27,627 nucleotides of DNA, from positions 1-27,627 of IMG/VR virus record IMGVR_UViG_3300037840_000473, one strand, 5' to 3'. Made by a program: the position numbers and the translations under genes. Each line of letters begins with the position of its first letter. Within the stretch, counting starts at the first letter, position 1. Shown piece after piece: positions 12,999-19,696 of this stretch. The notes beneath the pieces are model-generated. The model was not told the origin of the DNA, did not search any database, and worked only from the letters and a program-made list of their open reading frames with translations. This DNA is from a virus.

Positions 12999-14024
12999 AT
13001 GCGCGTGCTAGTCACTGGATCTCAAGGCTTCATCGGTCGTCACTTCGTCAAGCGCCTGCTCGACGACGGCCACACCGTCACCGCCATCGACAACATGTAC
13101 AGCGGCGTTGAGCTGGTCGATTGGATGTTCAAGCCCAACGCCTACCACCCCAAGACCAGATCCGTCCCCAACCTCCAGCTCATGATCGGCGATTGCCGCA
13201 GCTTCTTCTCGACCGCCGTCCCCGGCTCGCTCTGGTCCGCCTCCCGCTTCGATCTGGTGATCCACTGTGCGGCCATCGTCGGTGGTCGGGTCAAGATCGA
13301 GGACGATCCGCTCGAAGTGGCGATCGACCTTGCCATTGACGCGGAATTTTTCAGATGGGTCACCGCGGCCAAACCATCCCCGAAAGTGGTATATTTCTCA
13401 TCGTCCGCGGTATATCCGCTGGAGCTTCAGACGCGCGAGAAGCACGTCGCCCTCTCGGAAGCTTACGTGAACTTTAACCAGTCTCGCTTCTCCAAGCCTG
13501 ACATGACATATGGCTGGAGCAAGCTGAGCGGCGAATTTCTGGCGAAGATGGCGCACGACAAATACAAGCTCGAAGTTGCGATCTACCGGCCGTTCGGTGG
13601 CTACGGCGAAGACCAGTCTCTGCACTACCCCTTCCCCTCGATCATCAAGCGCGTCATCGATGGCGGCAACCCCGTGATGGTGTGGGGCTCGGGTGACCAG
13701 GAGCGCGATTTCATCCATGTCGATGACATTGTGGAGGCGGTGCTGACGACCTATGACAAGCTCAGCGGCAAGGTGCTGAATCTTGGCACTGGCATCCCGA
13801 CTTCGTTTTTCCGGCTAGCGGAAGAAATAGTTTTACAAGCAGTCGGGCAAGCTGCTGCCGAAGGAAAACATCGCGAGCAAGCAATTCGCAACGACCCTCT
13901 CAAACCTGAGGGTGTGTTCAGCCGCGTCGCCGACATCCACGAGATGAGCAAGCTCTATACCCCGAAAATCTCCCTTGCCGAAGGCATCAAACGGGCACTT
14001 GACAGGGCCAAACCGAAGGTGTAG
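12999..14024 (+). CDS. NAD-dependent nucleotide-sugar epimerase/dehydratase (341 aa)
   Basis: ATG at 12999, one base after the previous stop, with GAGGGA upstream. An extended short-chain dehydrogenase: TGSQGFIG (residues 6-13) binds NAD, DLVIHCAA and VVYFSSSAVY are conserved core strands, Y171 and K175 (YGWSK) form the catalytic pair, and RPFGGYGEDQ and ERDFIHVDDIVEA are typical of the sugar-binding half. It should interconvert or dehydrate a nucleotide sugar for the neighbouring transferases. The exact substrate cannot be read from the sequence. Confidence 0.9.
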   Translation: MRVLVTGSQGFIGRHFVKRLLDDGHTVTAIDNMYSGVELVDWMFKPNAYHPKTRSVPNLQLMIGDCRSFFSTAVPGSLWSASRFDLVIHCAAIVGGRVKIEDDPLEVAIDLAIDAEFFRWVTAAKPSPKVVYFSSSAVYPLELQTREKHVALSEAYVNFNQSRFSKPDMTYGWSKLSGEFLAKMAHDKYKLEVAIYRPFGGYGEDQSLHYPFPSIIKRVIDGGNPVMVWGSGDQERDFIHVDDIVEAVLTTYDKLSGKVLNLGTGIPTSFFRLAEEIVLQAVGQAAAEGKHREQAIRNDPLKPEGVFSRVADIHEMSKLYTPKISLAEGIKRALDRAKPKV

Positions 14025-14038
14025 TTGATTGAACTACA
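13999..14038 (+). promoter_or_regulatory. Promoter-like site and inverted repeat before the serine recombinase
   Basis: TTGACA at 13999-14004 and, overlapping the epimerase stop, the perfect inverted repeat TGTAGTT-GATTG-AACTACA (14020-14038). Its right arm continues as ACTACATTG, shared with the palindrome at 9110. The -10 at 17 bp (TAGTTG) is poor. It may be an operator or a recombinase binding site. Confidence 0.45.
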
Positions 14039-14051
14039 TTGGGAGGCGGTT

Positions 14052-14753
14052 ATGATTCTATGCTACGCCAGAGTTTCCGCGCTTGACCAAGCCGAGGAAG
14101 GCGCGGTCTCAATCCCCGAGCAGTTGCGCAAGGGCAAGGCGCTTGCTCAGATGCGCGGCGTAGCCACCAAGGATGTTGTGCAGTTCGTCGATAAGGGCGT
14201 CAGTGGCTCCGTACCGCTTGCTTTTCGCCCGCAAGGCAAGGAGATGCTGGAAGGTGCGCAACGAAACGATTGCATCGTCGCGAGCAAGATGGATCGTTTG
14301 TTTCGTTCTGCTATCGATGCGCTTCAAACGGCCGAGGAATTGAAACAGCGAGGCGTTGAGCTTGTGCTGCTTGATGTTTCCACCGATCCGGTCACGGGCA
14401 ATGGTGTCGGTAAACTTTTCTTTTCGATTTTGGCCTGCTTTGCTGAATTTGAAAGAGACAGAATCAGAGAGCGAACCGAGGAAGGCCGGCGTGGCAAGCG
14501 CGCCCGCCGCGGCTTTATGGGCGGCGGCGTGCCGATCGGGTTCAAGGTCAGCGGCAAGGGTCGCGAGGCCCAGCTTGAGGAAGACGAGCGCGAGCAGGCG
14601 GCGATTGTCAAGATCAAGGAATTGCTGGAAAGCAAGCATCAGCCGGGGCGCATCGGCCGCTACTTGACGAAATACTATCCGACGCGCTCTGGAAAGCCTT
14701 GGCAATGCGTACAAGTGCAGCGCATCATGGCGCGAGAGGGACTTAATGGGTGA
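14052..14753 (+). CDS. Serine recombinase (resolvase/invertase type, 233 aa)
   Basis: ATG at 14052 after GGGAGGCGG; a TTG at 14025 would lengthen it but lies inside the inverted repeat. The catalytic domain shows YARVSALDQ (S9 nucleophile), VDKGVSGS, VASKMDRLFRSAIDAL and FFSILACFAEFERDRIRERTEEG with the long E helix. A short C-terminal part (QPGRIGRYLTKYY) may be the DNA-binding HTH. It makes double-strand breaks at short sites and could integrate, resolve or invert DNA. It lies between sugar genes with the only noticeable gap (27 bases) in the operon, as if inserted, and shares eight bases with the next gene. Too short for a large serine integrase. Confidence 0.88.
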   Translation: MILCYARVSALDQAEEGAVSIPEQLRKGKALAQMRGVATKDVVQFVDKGVSGSVPLAFRPQGKEMLEGAQRNDCIVASKMDRLFRSAIDALQTAEELKQRGVELVLLDVSTDPVTGNGVGKLFFSILACFAEFERDRIRERTEEGRRGKRARRGFMGGGVPIGFKVSGKGREAQLEEDEREQAAIVKIKELLESKHQPGRIGRYLTKYYPTRSGKPWQCVQVQRIMAREGLNG

Positions 14754-16176
14754 CAGGGCCGCTTCGATTCGTATGTACAACGCCGCGTTCGACGCGGTGC
14801 GCAACCAGAACTACAAGGACTGGGCCACCCACGCCTTCGGCCTCCTGCAATCCGCCTGCATCGTCGATCCGACCATGGGGCAGGCGTGGGCCGACAACGC
14901 CAATTCCAACGGCGACATCAACCGCCTGCACGCCGCCGTCGCCTGCTACCGTCGCGCGCTCGACGGCGATCTCGGCACCGACAAGCAGATCGAGGTGCTG
15001 TCCAACATCTCGTGGCGCCTCAACCAGCTCGGCGAGCTTGAGGATGCTCTGAAGTTTGCCCAGATGGCCGTCGAGCTTGGCCCGCATGAGGCTTATCCGT
15101 GGGTGAACTTGTCCCAAGCTCACGGTGCGTTCGGCCAACGCCTGGCTGCGGTCGAGACGGCGCGAGAAGGTTATCGCCTCAAGCCCAACGATACCGCCAC
15201 CCAGTTCAATCTCGCCTTCGCACTCCTGTTCAACGAGGAATACGCGGAAGGGTTTAAGTTTCTGGAGTCGCGGTTCGAGCATCGCTTGAAGAACTACCTG
15301 ACCTATCCATACCCGAAGTGGGAGGGTGAGAAGGACGCGACGGTGTTCCTCGTCGCCGATCAGGGCATGGGCGATACTCTCAGCTTCGCACGGTTTCTCG
15401 AACCCGCCTCACGGCGGGCGCGGTATATCCACGCCATGGTGCAGCCGGCGCTGCTCCGCGCCTTTACCGAGGCGTTCGTGCATCTGCCCAACGTGAATTT
15501 CACGCCGACCTCGACCTCCTACCCGCCGGCCGATGCCTGGACCACGTTCGTCTCGCTGCCCTACGCGCTTAAACTGACCGATCAGCAGATCAAGGACGCG
15601 CCGCACCCAAAGCTTCCGGTGTACGGCATGGCCGATACCTGGAAGATGCCGGACATAAAGTTGCACATCGGCATCGCCTGGGCCGGCTCGGCGTTCAACG
15701 ATCTCGACAAGTGGCGCTCGTTCCCGCTTACTCACTTCCTCGATCTCTACAAGGTGCCCGGCATCCAGCTCTACTCGCTGCAAATGGATGAGCGGAAGCG
15801 GGATCTGAACGACTTCTGCTGCGAGTCGCTGGTGCGCGACATGAGTCCGTGGGTGTCCGACGTGGTGGACACGGTGTCGGTACTCCAGAAACTCGATCTG
15901 GTCATCACTTGCGAGTCGGCGTTGGCGCACATTGCCGGTGCGATCGGCAAGGAGGTGTGGATACCGTACTCGTTCCACGCCCATGACTACCGCCTCGGTC
16001 ACGACGGCAAATCGATGCTGTGGTATCAGAAGACGCACCGCTTGTTCATCCAGGACCGCGACATGCGGTGGGACAAGGTTTTCCAGCGCATCACGCTGGC
16101 GCTTAGGGAGAAGGTCAATGCAATTGGAAACCTTGATCGCCAAGTTGGAGACAGCCGCAAAAAAGTACGAGCGTAA
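14746..16176 (+). CDS. TPR-repeat glycosyltransferase (GT9/GT41-like, 476 aa)
   Basis: ATG at 14746, overlapping the recombinase stop by eight bases, with GAGAGGG upstream. Residues about 1-180 are TPR-type helix pairs (AWADNANSNGDINRLHAAVACYRRAL; EDALKFAQMAVELGP; AVETAREGYRLKPND). Residues about 200-460 form a GT-B fold: VFLVADQGMGDTLSFARFL, LHIGIAWAGS and LDLVITCESALAHIAGAIGKEVWIP, the last being the nucleotide-sugar side. The layout resembles O-GlcNAc-transferase-like and heptosyltransferase-like TPR proteins common in bacteria. It could glycosylate a protein, for example a virion protein, since TPRs bind peptides; this is inference. Confidence 0.85.
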   Translation: MGDRAASIRMYNAAFDAVRNQNYKDWATHAFGLLQSACIVDPTMGQAWADNANSNGDINRLHAAVACYRRALDGDLGTDKQIEVLSNISWRLNQLGELEDALKFAQMAVELGPHEAYPWVNLSQAHGAFGQRLAAVETAREGYRLKPNDTATQFNLAFALLFNEEYAEGFKFLESRFEHRLKNYLTYPYPKWEGEKDATVFLVADQGMGDTLSFARFLEPASRRARYIHAMVQPALLRAFTEAFVHLPNVNFTPTSTSYPPADAWTTFVSLPYALKLTDQQIKDAPHPKLPVYGMADTWKMPDIKLHIGIAWAGSAFNDLDKWRSFPLTHFLDLYKVPGIQLYSLQMDERKRDLNDFCCESLVRDMSPWVSDVVDTVSVLQKLDLVITCESALAHIAGAIGKEVWIPYSFHAHDYRLGHDGKSMLWYQKTHRLFIQDRDMRWDKVFQRITLALREKVNAIGNLDRQVGDSRKKVRA

Positions 16177-16267
16177 GGTCTGGCAGAGCAATAGTTCCGA
16201 TCTTGAAGCGCTCGACTTGTACGAGATGCTGACGGAAGCCGTGAAGGTACTGAGGACTCACAAATGA
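16118..16267 (+). CDS. Small helical protein (49 aa)
   Basis: ATG at 16118 lies inside the end of the TPR gene (59-base overlap), preceded by GGGAGAAGG. The peptide MQLETLIAKLETAAKKYERK... is helical with heptad spacing. Its TGA overlaps the next ATG, which supports translation. Function unknown. Confidence 0.6.
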   Translation: MQLETLIAKLETAAKKYERKVWQSNSSDLEALDLYEMLTEAVKVLRTHK

Positions 16268-16512
16268 ACATCGTGATCGGCTTGTTTGGAGTAGCAGTTG
16301 CGATTTGGGGCCTTTGGCAAATCGGCTGGGAAGGCGGTACGAGCGGCGCACCGCAAAGTGTTGGCTATCTGAACGTTCCTATTATTCAGGAAACGCCAGC
16401 AGAGACCGACCGCAAGAATGCGCCTGCGCGTAATCGGACAATTGGTGACCGCGTTGTGTTTGGCTTGGCTGCTGGTGTGGTTATTCTGCTCGTGGTGATG
16501 GCATTCCAGTAA
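16264..16512 (+). CDS. Two-span membrane protein (82 aa)
   Basis: ATG at 16264 (ATGA overlap). An N-terminal hydrophobic helix (IVIGLFGVAVAIWGLW), a polar linker of about 40 residues, and a second helix (VVFGLAAGVVILLVVMAF) at the end. It could anchor the sugar pathway at the membrane, but this is guesswork from position. Confidence 0.65.
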   Translation: MNIVIGLFGVAVAIWGLWQIGWEGGTSGAPQSVGYLNVPIIQETPAETDRKNAPARNRTIGDRVVFGLAAGVVILLVVMAFQ

Positions 16513-17324
16513 TGCCCCAAATCGTTGACATCAACTTCGAGATCGACAAGCGCAAGTTTGCGTTCAAGATGACGCACGACCCGTCGTCGCTGCCTGATCG
16601 CGACATGATGCTGTGTATGGAGCAATTCGGTTGCCCCGAGCCCGAGGTCATGCACCTCCTGGTCCGCGTCCTTCGCCCCGGCGACTTCGCTATCGACGGC
16701 GGCGCCAACATCGGCTTTTTCACCATCGTCATGTCGAAGCTCGTCGATGCGAACGGTATCGTGTTGGCGGTCGAACCGGGCGAGAACAACCTGCCCAAGC
16801 TGCGCGACAATCTTAAGCTCAACGAGATCAAGAATTTTGAGATTTGCAACCGCCCGCTCTGGTCTTCCAACGAGGACGTGACGCTGCACTATAGCCAGCA
16901 CGGCGGCATGAACTCGTTGAGCGCTCATCAGCCGATGATGGGCAAGAAAATCCTGCAAGGCATCCAACTCAGCCAATGGCACACCACGCCGCGCCTGATC
17001 AAGCTGGACATCGAGGGTGCCGAGGAACATGCATTGCGCGGCGCGCAGAAGCATCTGGTCAACCACGTCCCCTATATTGTCTGCGAGCTGAACTTGTCGG
17101 CGCTTAAATCCTTGGGCTCGACTCAGGATTCGTTGCGCAAGTTCATGCGCGAGTGGGGCTACTCGACCTTCGTCCTGTTTCGCGATGGGCAACTGCCTTG
17201 TCTGGTCCCGGAGAAAACCCAGATATTCGAGGCTGAGGATAACAACGGTACGGTCAACGTGCTATTCTCGACGGTCGAGGCGGTGAGCAATGCGTGGCCG
17301 AGAGCGGTGTTGAGGTACGCATGA
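16512..17324 (+). CDS. FkbM-family methyltransferase (270 aa)
   Basis: ATG at 16512 shares its A with the previous TAA. SAM-binding motif I AIDGGANIGFFT (residues 60-71), the acidic post-I residue in LAVEPGENN (E88), KLDIEGAEEHAL, and an HVPYIVCELN strand are the FkbM signature. FkbM enzymes O-methylate sugars or secondary metabolites, so here it probably methylates the glycan made by the operon. The first 55 residues are helical. Confidence 0.9.
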   Translation: MPQIVDINFEIDKRKFAFKMTHDPSSLPDRDMMLCMEQFGCPEPEVMHLLVRVLRPGDFAIDGGANIGFFTIVMSKLVDANGIVLAVEPGENNLPKLRDNLKLNEIKNFEICNRPLWSSNEDVTLHYSQHGGMNSLSAHQPMMGKKILQGIQLSQWHTTPRLIKLDIEGAEEHALRGAQKHLVNHVPYIVCELNLSALKSLGSTQDSLRKFMREWGYSTFVLFRDGQLPCLVPEKTQIFEAEDNNGTVNVLFSTVEAVSNAWPRAVLRYA

Positions 17325-17677
17325 CCGTCACGCTTCGCAAACTCGACGAGGACGGCCAGTGGTTTCACGATCATCCCGACCGCAGCGCGCACATCCGCGA
17401 GCCGATCAGGCAGTTGGAAATCGACCGGCGCCACGGCACGCGCTACACCGATGAGGCTGCGGGCGAATTCTTCTCGCTCGGCGATCACAACAAGGACCGT
17501 CGCCGCATCCTGTTGTGGAAGGTGCCGCCGGACAATCCGTTCTATGATCCGAAGAAGCCTGCGATTTTGAAGATCCCATTTTTATTGTACGGCGACGAGA
17601 CCTGCGAGGATCGGGATGATATACTGCTGCCGATCCTGCATGAGATTATGACTGACGCTGCGAGGAAAACGCGATGA
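17321..17677 (+). CDS. Phage protein of unknown function (118 aa)
   Basis: ATG at 17321 overlaps the FkbM stop (ATGA). Charged and soluble; contains RRHGTRYTDEAAGEFFSLGD, FYDPKKPAILKIPFLLYGDE and DILLPILHEIMTDAA. No family recognised. Part of the coupled chain that ends at 18125. Confidence 0.65.
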   Translation: MTVTLRKLDEDGQWFHDHPDRSAHIREPIRQLEIDRRHGTRYTDEAAGEFFSLGDHNKDRRRILLWKVPPDNPFYDPKKPAILKIPFLLYGDETCEDRDDILLPILHEIMTDAARKTR

Positions 17678-17886
17678 CCTGGGAAAAATCAGTCTACTCG
17701 ACGATGGCCAGTTCGATCGGCTACGACGCGGAAAAAGAAGAAATGTACGTGACGTGGGCCAACGGCCGAGTCTCGATCTACTCGGGCGTGCCGGAAGGCG
17801 TTGCGCTGGAGGCGTCCACCGCGGCTTCGGTCGGCCAGTTTCTCAATAGCGAAGTGAAGCCAATATACGGACATCGTTACGCATGA
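17674..17886 (+). CDS. KTSC-domain protein (70 aa)
   Basis: ATG at 17674 (ATGA overlap). STMASSIGYD near residue 9, LYVxF-like MYVTWANGRVSIYSGVP, and a final SVGQFLNSEVKPIYGHRY match the KTSC domain almost end to end. KTSC occurs alone or next to RNA-related and phage proteins; its role is not established. Confidence 0.85.
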   Translation: MTWEKSVYSTMASSIGYDAEKEEMYVTWANGRVSIYSGVPEGVALEASTAASVGQFLNSEVKPIYGHRYA

Positions 17887-18125
17887 GCGCCCCCGCAGAT
17901 CCGTTCAATCTTATGGCTGCGCGGATCATTCACAATGCGGACGCGCACTTCGGCGGCGCCTGCGTCCTAGTACCGCCAGGCGGTGGGAAAGCTCTAGAGC
18001 TTCTTATGATAGACGCCGCTGAGGACGAGGGGCAGTTCTGGGGTACGATTTTGACCCGCATCCAGAATGCCATCCAGGATGCGGATCAAAGGAAGTTGCA
18101 GAACCGAGGATTTGGCGCGCGTTAG
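17883..18125 (+). CDS. Small phage protein (80 aa)
   Basis: ATG at 17883 (ATGA overlap). The central GGACVLVPPGGGKALELLMIDAAEDEGQFW segment looks like a strand-turn-strand with a glycine-rich turn; the rest is helical. Last gene of the glycan operon. Its stop overlaps that of the opposing gene by four bases. Function unknown. Confidence 0.65.
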   Translation: MSAPADPFNLMAARIIHNADAHFGGACVLVPPGGGKALELLMIDAAEDEGQFWGTILTRIQNAIQDADQRKLQNRGFGAR

Positions 18126-18577
18126 ACCGCGGCCGGATTTTCCGCCGGTTGCCCGGTCAAGCCGGAAAAGATACCGGGCTTCGGCTCGATAACCGGTTTC
18201 TCGGCCGCCAGCGGCAACACCGGCTTCGGCGCCTCGGCCCGCTTCCACATCTTGGAGCCGACGGCGCCCTCGACCGCGGTGACGCGCTTCTCCAGGTCCT
18301 CGATCTTCTTGGCGTCTGCCGCCGGCTGGGCGACGACGGTGGCAAGCTGCTCGGCGTGGGTCTGGCGGTCCTGGGCGAGCGAGCCGATCGAAACGCCGTG
18401 GGCGTTCGAGACGGCATCGAGAGTTGAGATCGCCTGCTTGGTGGCAAGATTGCCAGCTTCGAGGTTCTTGATGCGCTCGTTCTGTTCCGACACGATATCA
18501 AGAACTTGCAGCATGGCGGGAGATTCATAGTTTTCGGCTTTGAGGGTGGCAACGGCGTCCTCGAATTTGGTCGGCAT
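18122..18577 (-). CDS. Coiled-coil protein on the opposite strand (151 aa)
   Basis: ATG at 18577 after AAGGAAA. Residues about 25-110 are helical and coiled-coil-like (VLDIVSEQNERIKNLEAGN; KKIEDLEKRVTAVEGAVG), and the C-terminal 45 residues are rich in Pro and Ala. The gene converges on the operon end with stops sharing four bases (TTAG). It is the first of three leftward islands in the otherwise rightward half. A structural or accessory role is possible; none can be named. Confidence 0.7.
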   Translation of the reverse strand: MPTKFEDAVATLKAENYESPAMLQVLDIVSEQNERIKNLEAGNLATKQAISTLDAVSNAHGVSIGSLAQDRQTHAEQLATVVAQPAADAKKIEDLEKRVTAVEGAVGSKMWKRAEAPKPVLPLAAEKPVIEPKPGIFSGLTGQPAENPAAV

Positions 18578-18703
18578 GGGGTTTCCTTTTCGGGGTAAAG
18601 TTCTGGTCTGCCGACAACGCCTCAAGTGCTTTTTGGTTCCGGGAACTTATTTCAAACTGTTGCGTTGTCCGACGCACGCCCTGTGGGCGCAGGAGTTAAC
18701 GTC

Positions 18704-18922
18704 ATGGCCGGCATTGCACTCGACCTGCTTTGGGCGCTGTTTTGGATCATCGCCTGCGCGGGCGTTCTTTTTCTCTTTATCTATGGAATCAAGACTTACG
18801 TTTATCCCATCCCGCCTCGCCTCGAAGGTGGCATCTGGTTTCTGTTCCTCATTCTTTGCCTGATCGCCACGATCACCATTTTTGCCGGCGGGGGTGGCAT
18901 GCACATGCCGTCCTTTCGGTAG
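18704..18922 (+). CDS. Two-span membrane protein (72 aa)
   Basis: ATG at 18704 after AGGAG. Two hydrophobic helices (LLWALFWIIACAGVLFLFIYG and IWFLFLILCLIATITIFAGG) joined by a loop, then a short glycine- and methionine-containing tail. Topology would suit a holin or other small membrane protein; no endolysin is near. The 126-base gap upstream holds only short dyads (GTTCC-G-GGAAC). Confidence 0.65.
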   Translation: MAGIALDLLWALFWIIACAGVLFLFIYGIKTYVYPIPPRLEGGIWFLFLILCLIATITIFAGGGGMHMPSFR

Positions 18923-18996
18923 CCACGAGAGCCGCGTAGCGCCCATCCCGCCTGACAGGGAACCCTTGCCGAATATCTGCCGGGGGTGTTAGCGGC

Positions 18997-19025
18997 TTGA
19001 CAGAAAAGTTTGCTCGTGCGATAAA
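18997..19025 (+). promoter_or_regulatory. Strong promoter with leaderless layout before the HNH gene
   Basis: TTGACA, 17-bp spacer, GATAAA (4 of 6). The predicted start at about 19031-19032 coincides with the ATG at 19031, and there is no ribosome site. It could also carry transcription into the terminase and head genes. Confidence 0.7.
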
Positions 19026-19030
19026 GTCGA

Positions 19031-19696
19031 ATGAGCAGACTTCCATACTACAATTTGGTTGGCCAACGCTTCGGTAAACTTCGGGTTTTGTCCTACGAGG
19101 GACGCCCGAAGGGTTATGATTATGGAGACAGCTTGTGGAAAGTTGAATGTGACTGCGGGGTTGTTAAGGTCACAAAGGGGTATAGCCTTCGAGCAGGTCT
19201 TACGACGACGTGTGGATGTGGGACTCGTGCTGCTTTACTGAAGGTCAACACTACCCACGGCAAAACAAGAACAGTTGAGTATCGGCTTTGGGTTGGAATG
19301 CAGACCCGCTGTTACAACAAAAAAGAAAAAGCGTACAAGTATTATGGCGCGCGAGGAATACGGGTTTCAGCTCGCTGGCTCGGTGAGGGCGGGTTTGTAA
19401 ATTTTCTTTCCGACATGGGGCCACGACCGACTTCAAAGCATTGGATTGAGCGCAAGGATAATAATCGTAATTACGAGCCGTCCAATTGCTGCTGGGCTAC
19501 GCGCAGTGCGCAAATGAATAATAGGAGCAATACGGTTTGGGTGCGGGTGAAGGGCAAAAAGATGGCTCTAAAACTGGCTTGTGAGGCGCTGGGATTGAGT
19601 TATAGTGCCATCCGAACTCGGATGTATCGGAAGGGCTGGTCTTTCCAGCAGGCAATTTCGTGGCAGGGTGGTCGAGGAAAAAACGGCAGGCTGTAG
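19031..19696 (+). CDS. HNH-type homing endonuclease-like protein (221 aa)
   Basis: ATG at 19031. The N-terminal part GQRFGKLRVLS...WKVECDCG...TTTCGCG is the zinc-containing module found in phage HNH proteins. The middle THGKTRTVEYRLWVGMQTRC, YYGARGIRVSARWL and HWIERKDNNRNYEPSNCCWAT carry the HNH-like nuclease core. The C-terminal KKMALKLACEALGLSYSAIRTRMYRKGWSFQQAI is a NUMOD-like DNA-binding helix-turn-helix. Such genes cut DNA and spread themselves. It lies right before the large terminase and overlaps its GTG start by 37 bases. Its base composition is lower in GC than the surroundings. Confidence 0.82.
   Translation: MSRLPYYNLVGQRFGKLRVLSYEGRPKGYDYGDSLWKVECDCGVVKVTKGYSLRAGLTTTCGCGTRAALLKVNTTHGKTRTVEYRLWVGMQTRCYNKKEKAYKYYGARGIRVSARWLGEGGFVNFLSDMGPRPTSKHWIERKDNNRNYEPSNCCWATRSAQMNNRSNTVWVRVKGKKMALKLACEALGLSYSAIRTRMYRKGWSFQQAISWQGGRGKNGRL

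Noticed and set aside
14052-14753. Large serine integrase with attP
   Set aside because: At 233 residues it lacks the long C-terminal zinc and coiled-coil domains of integrases.
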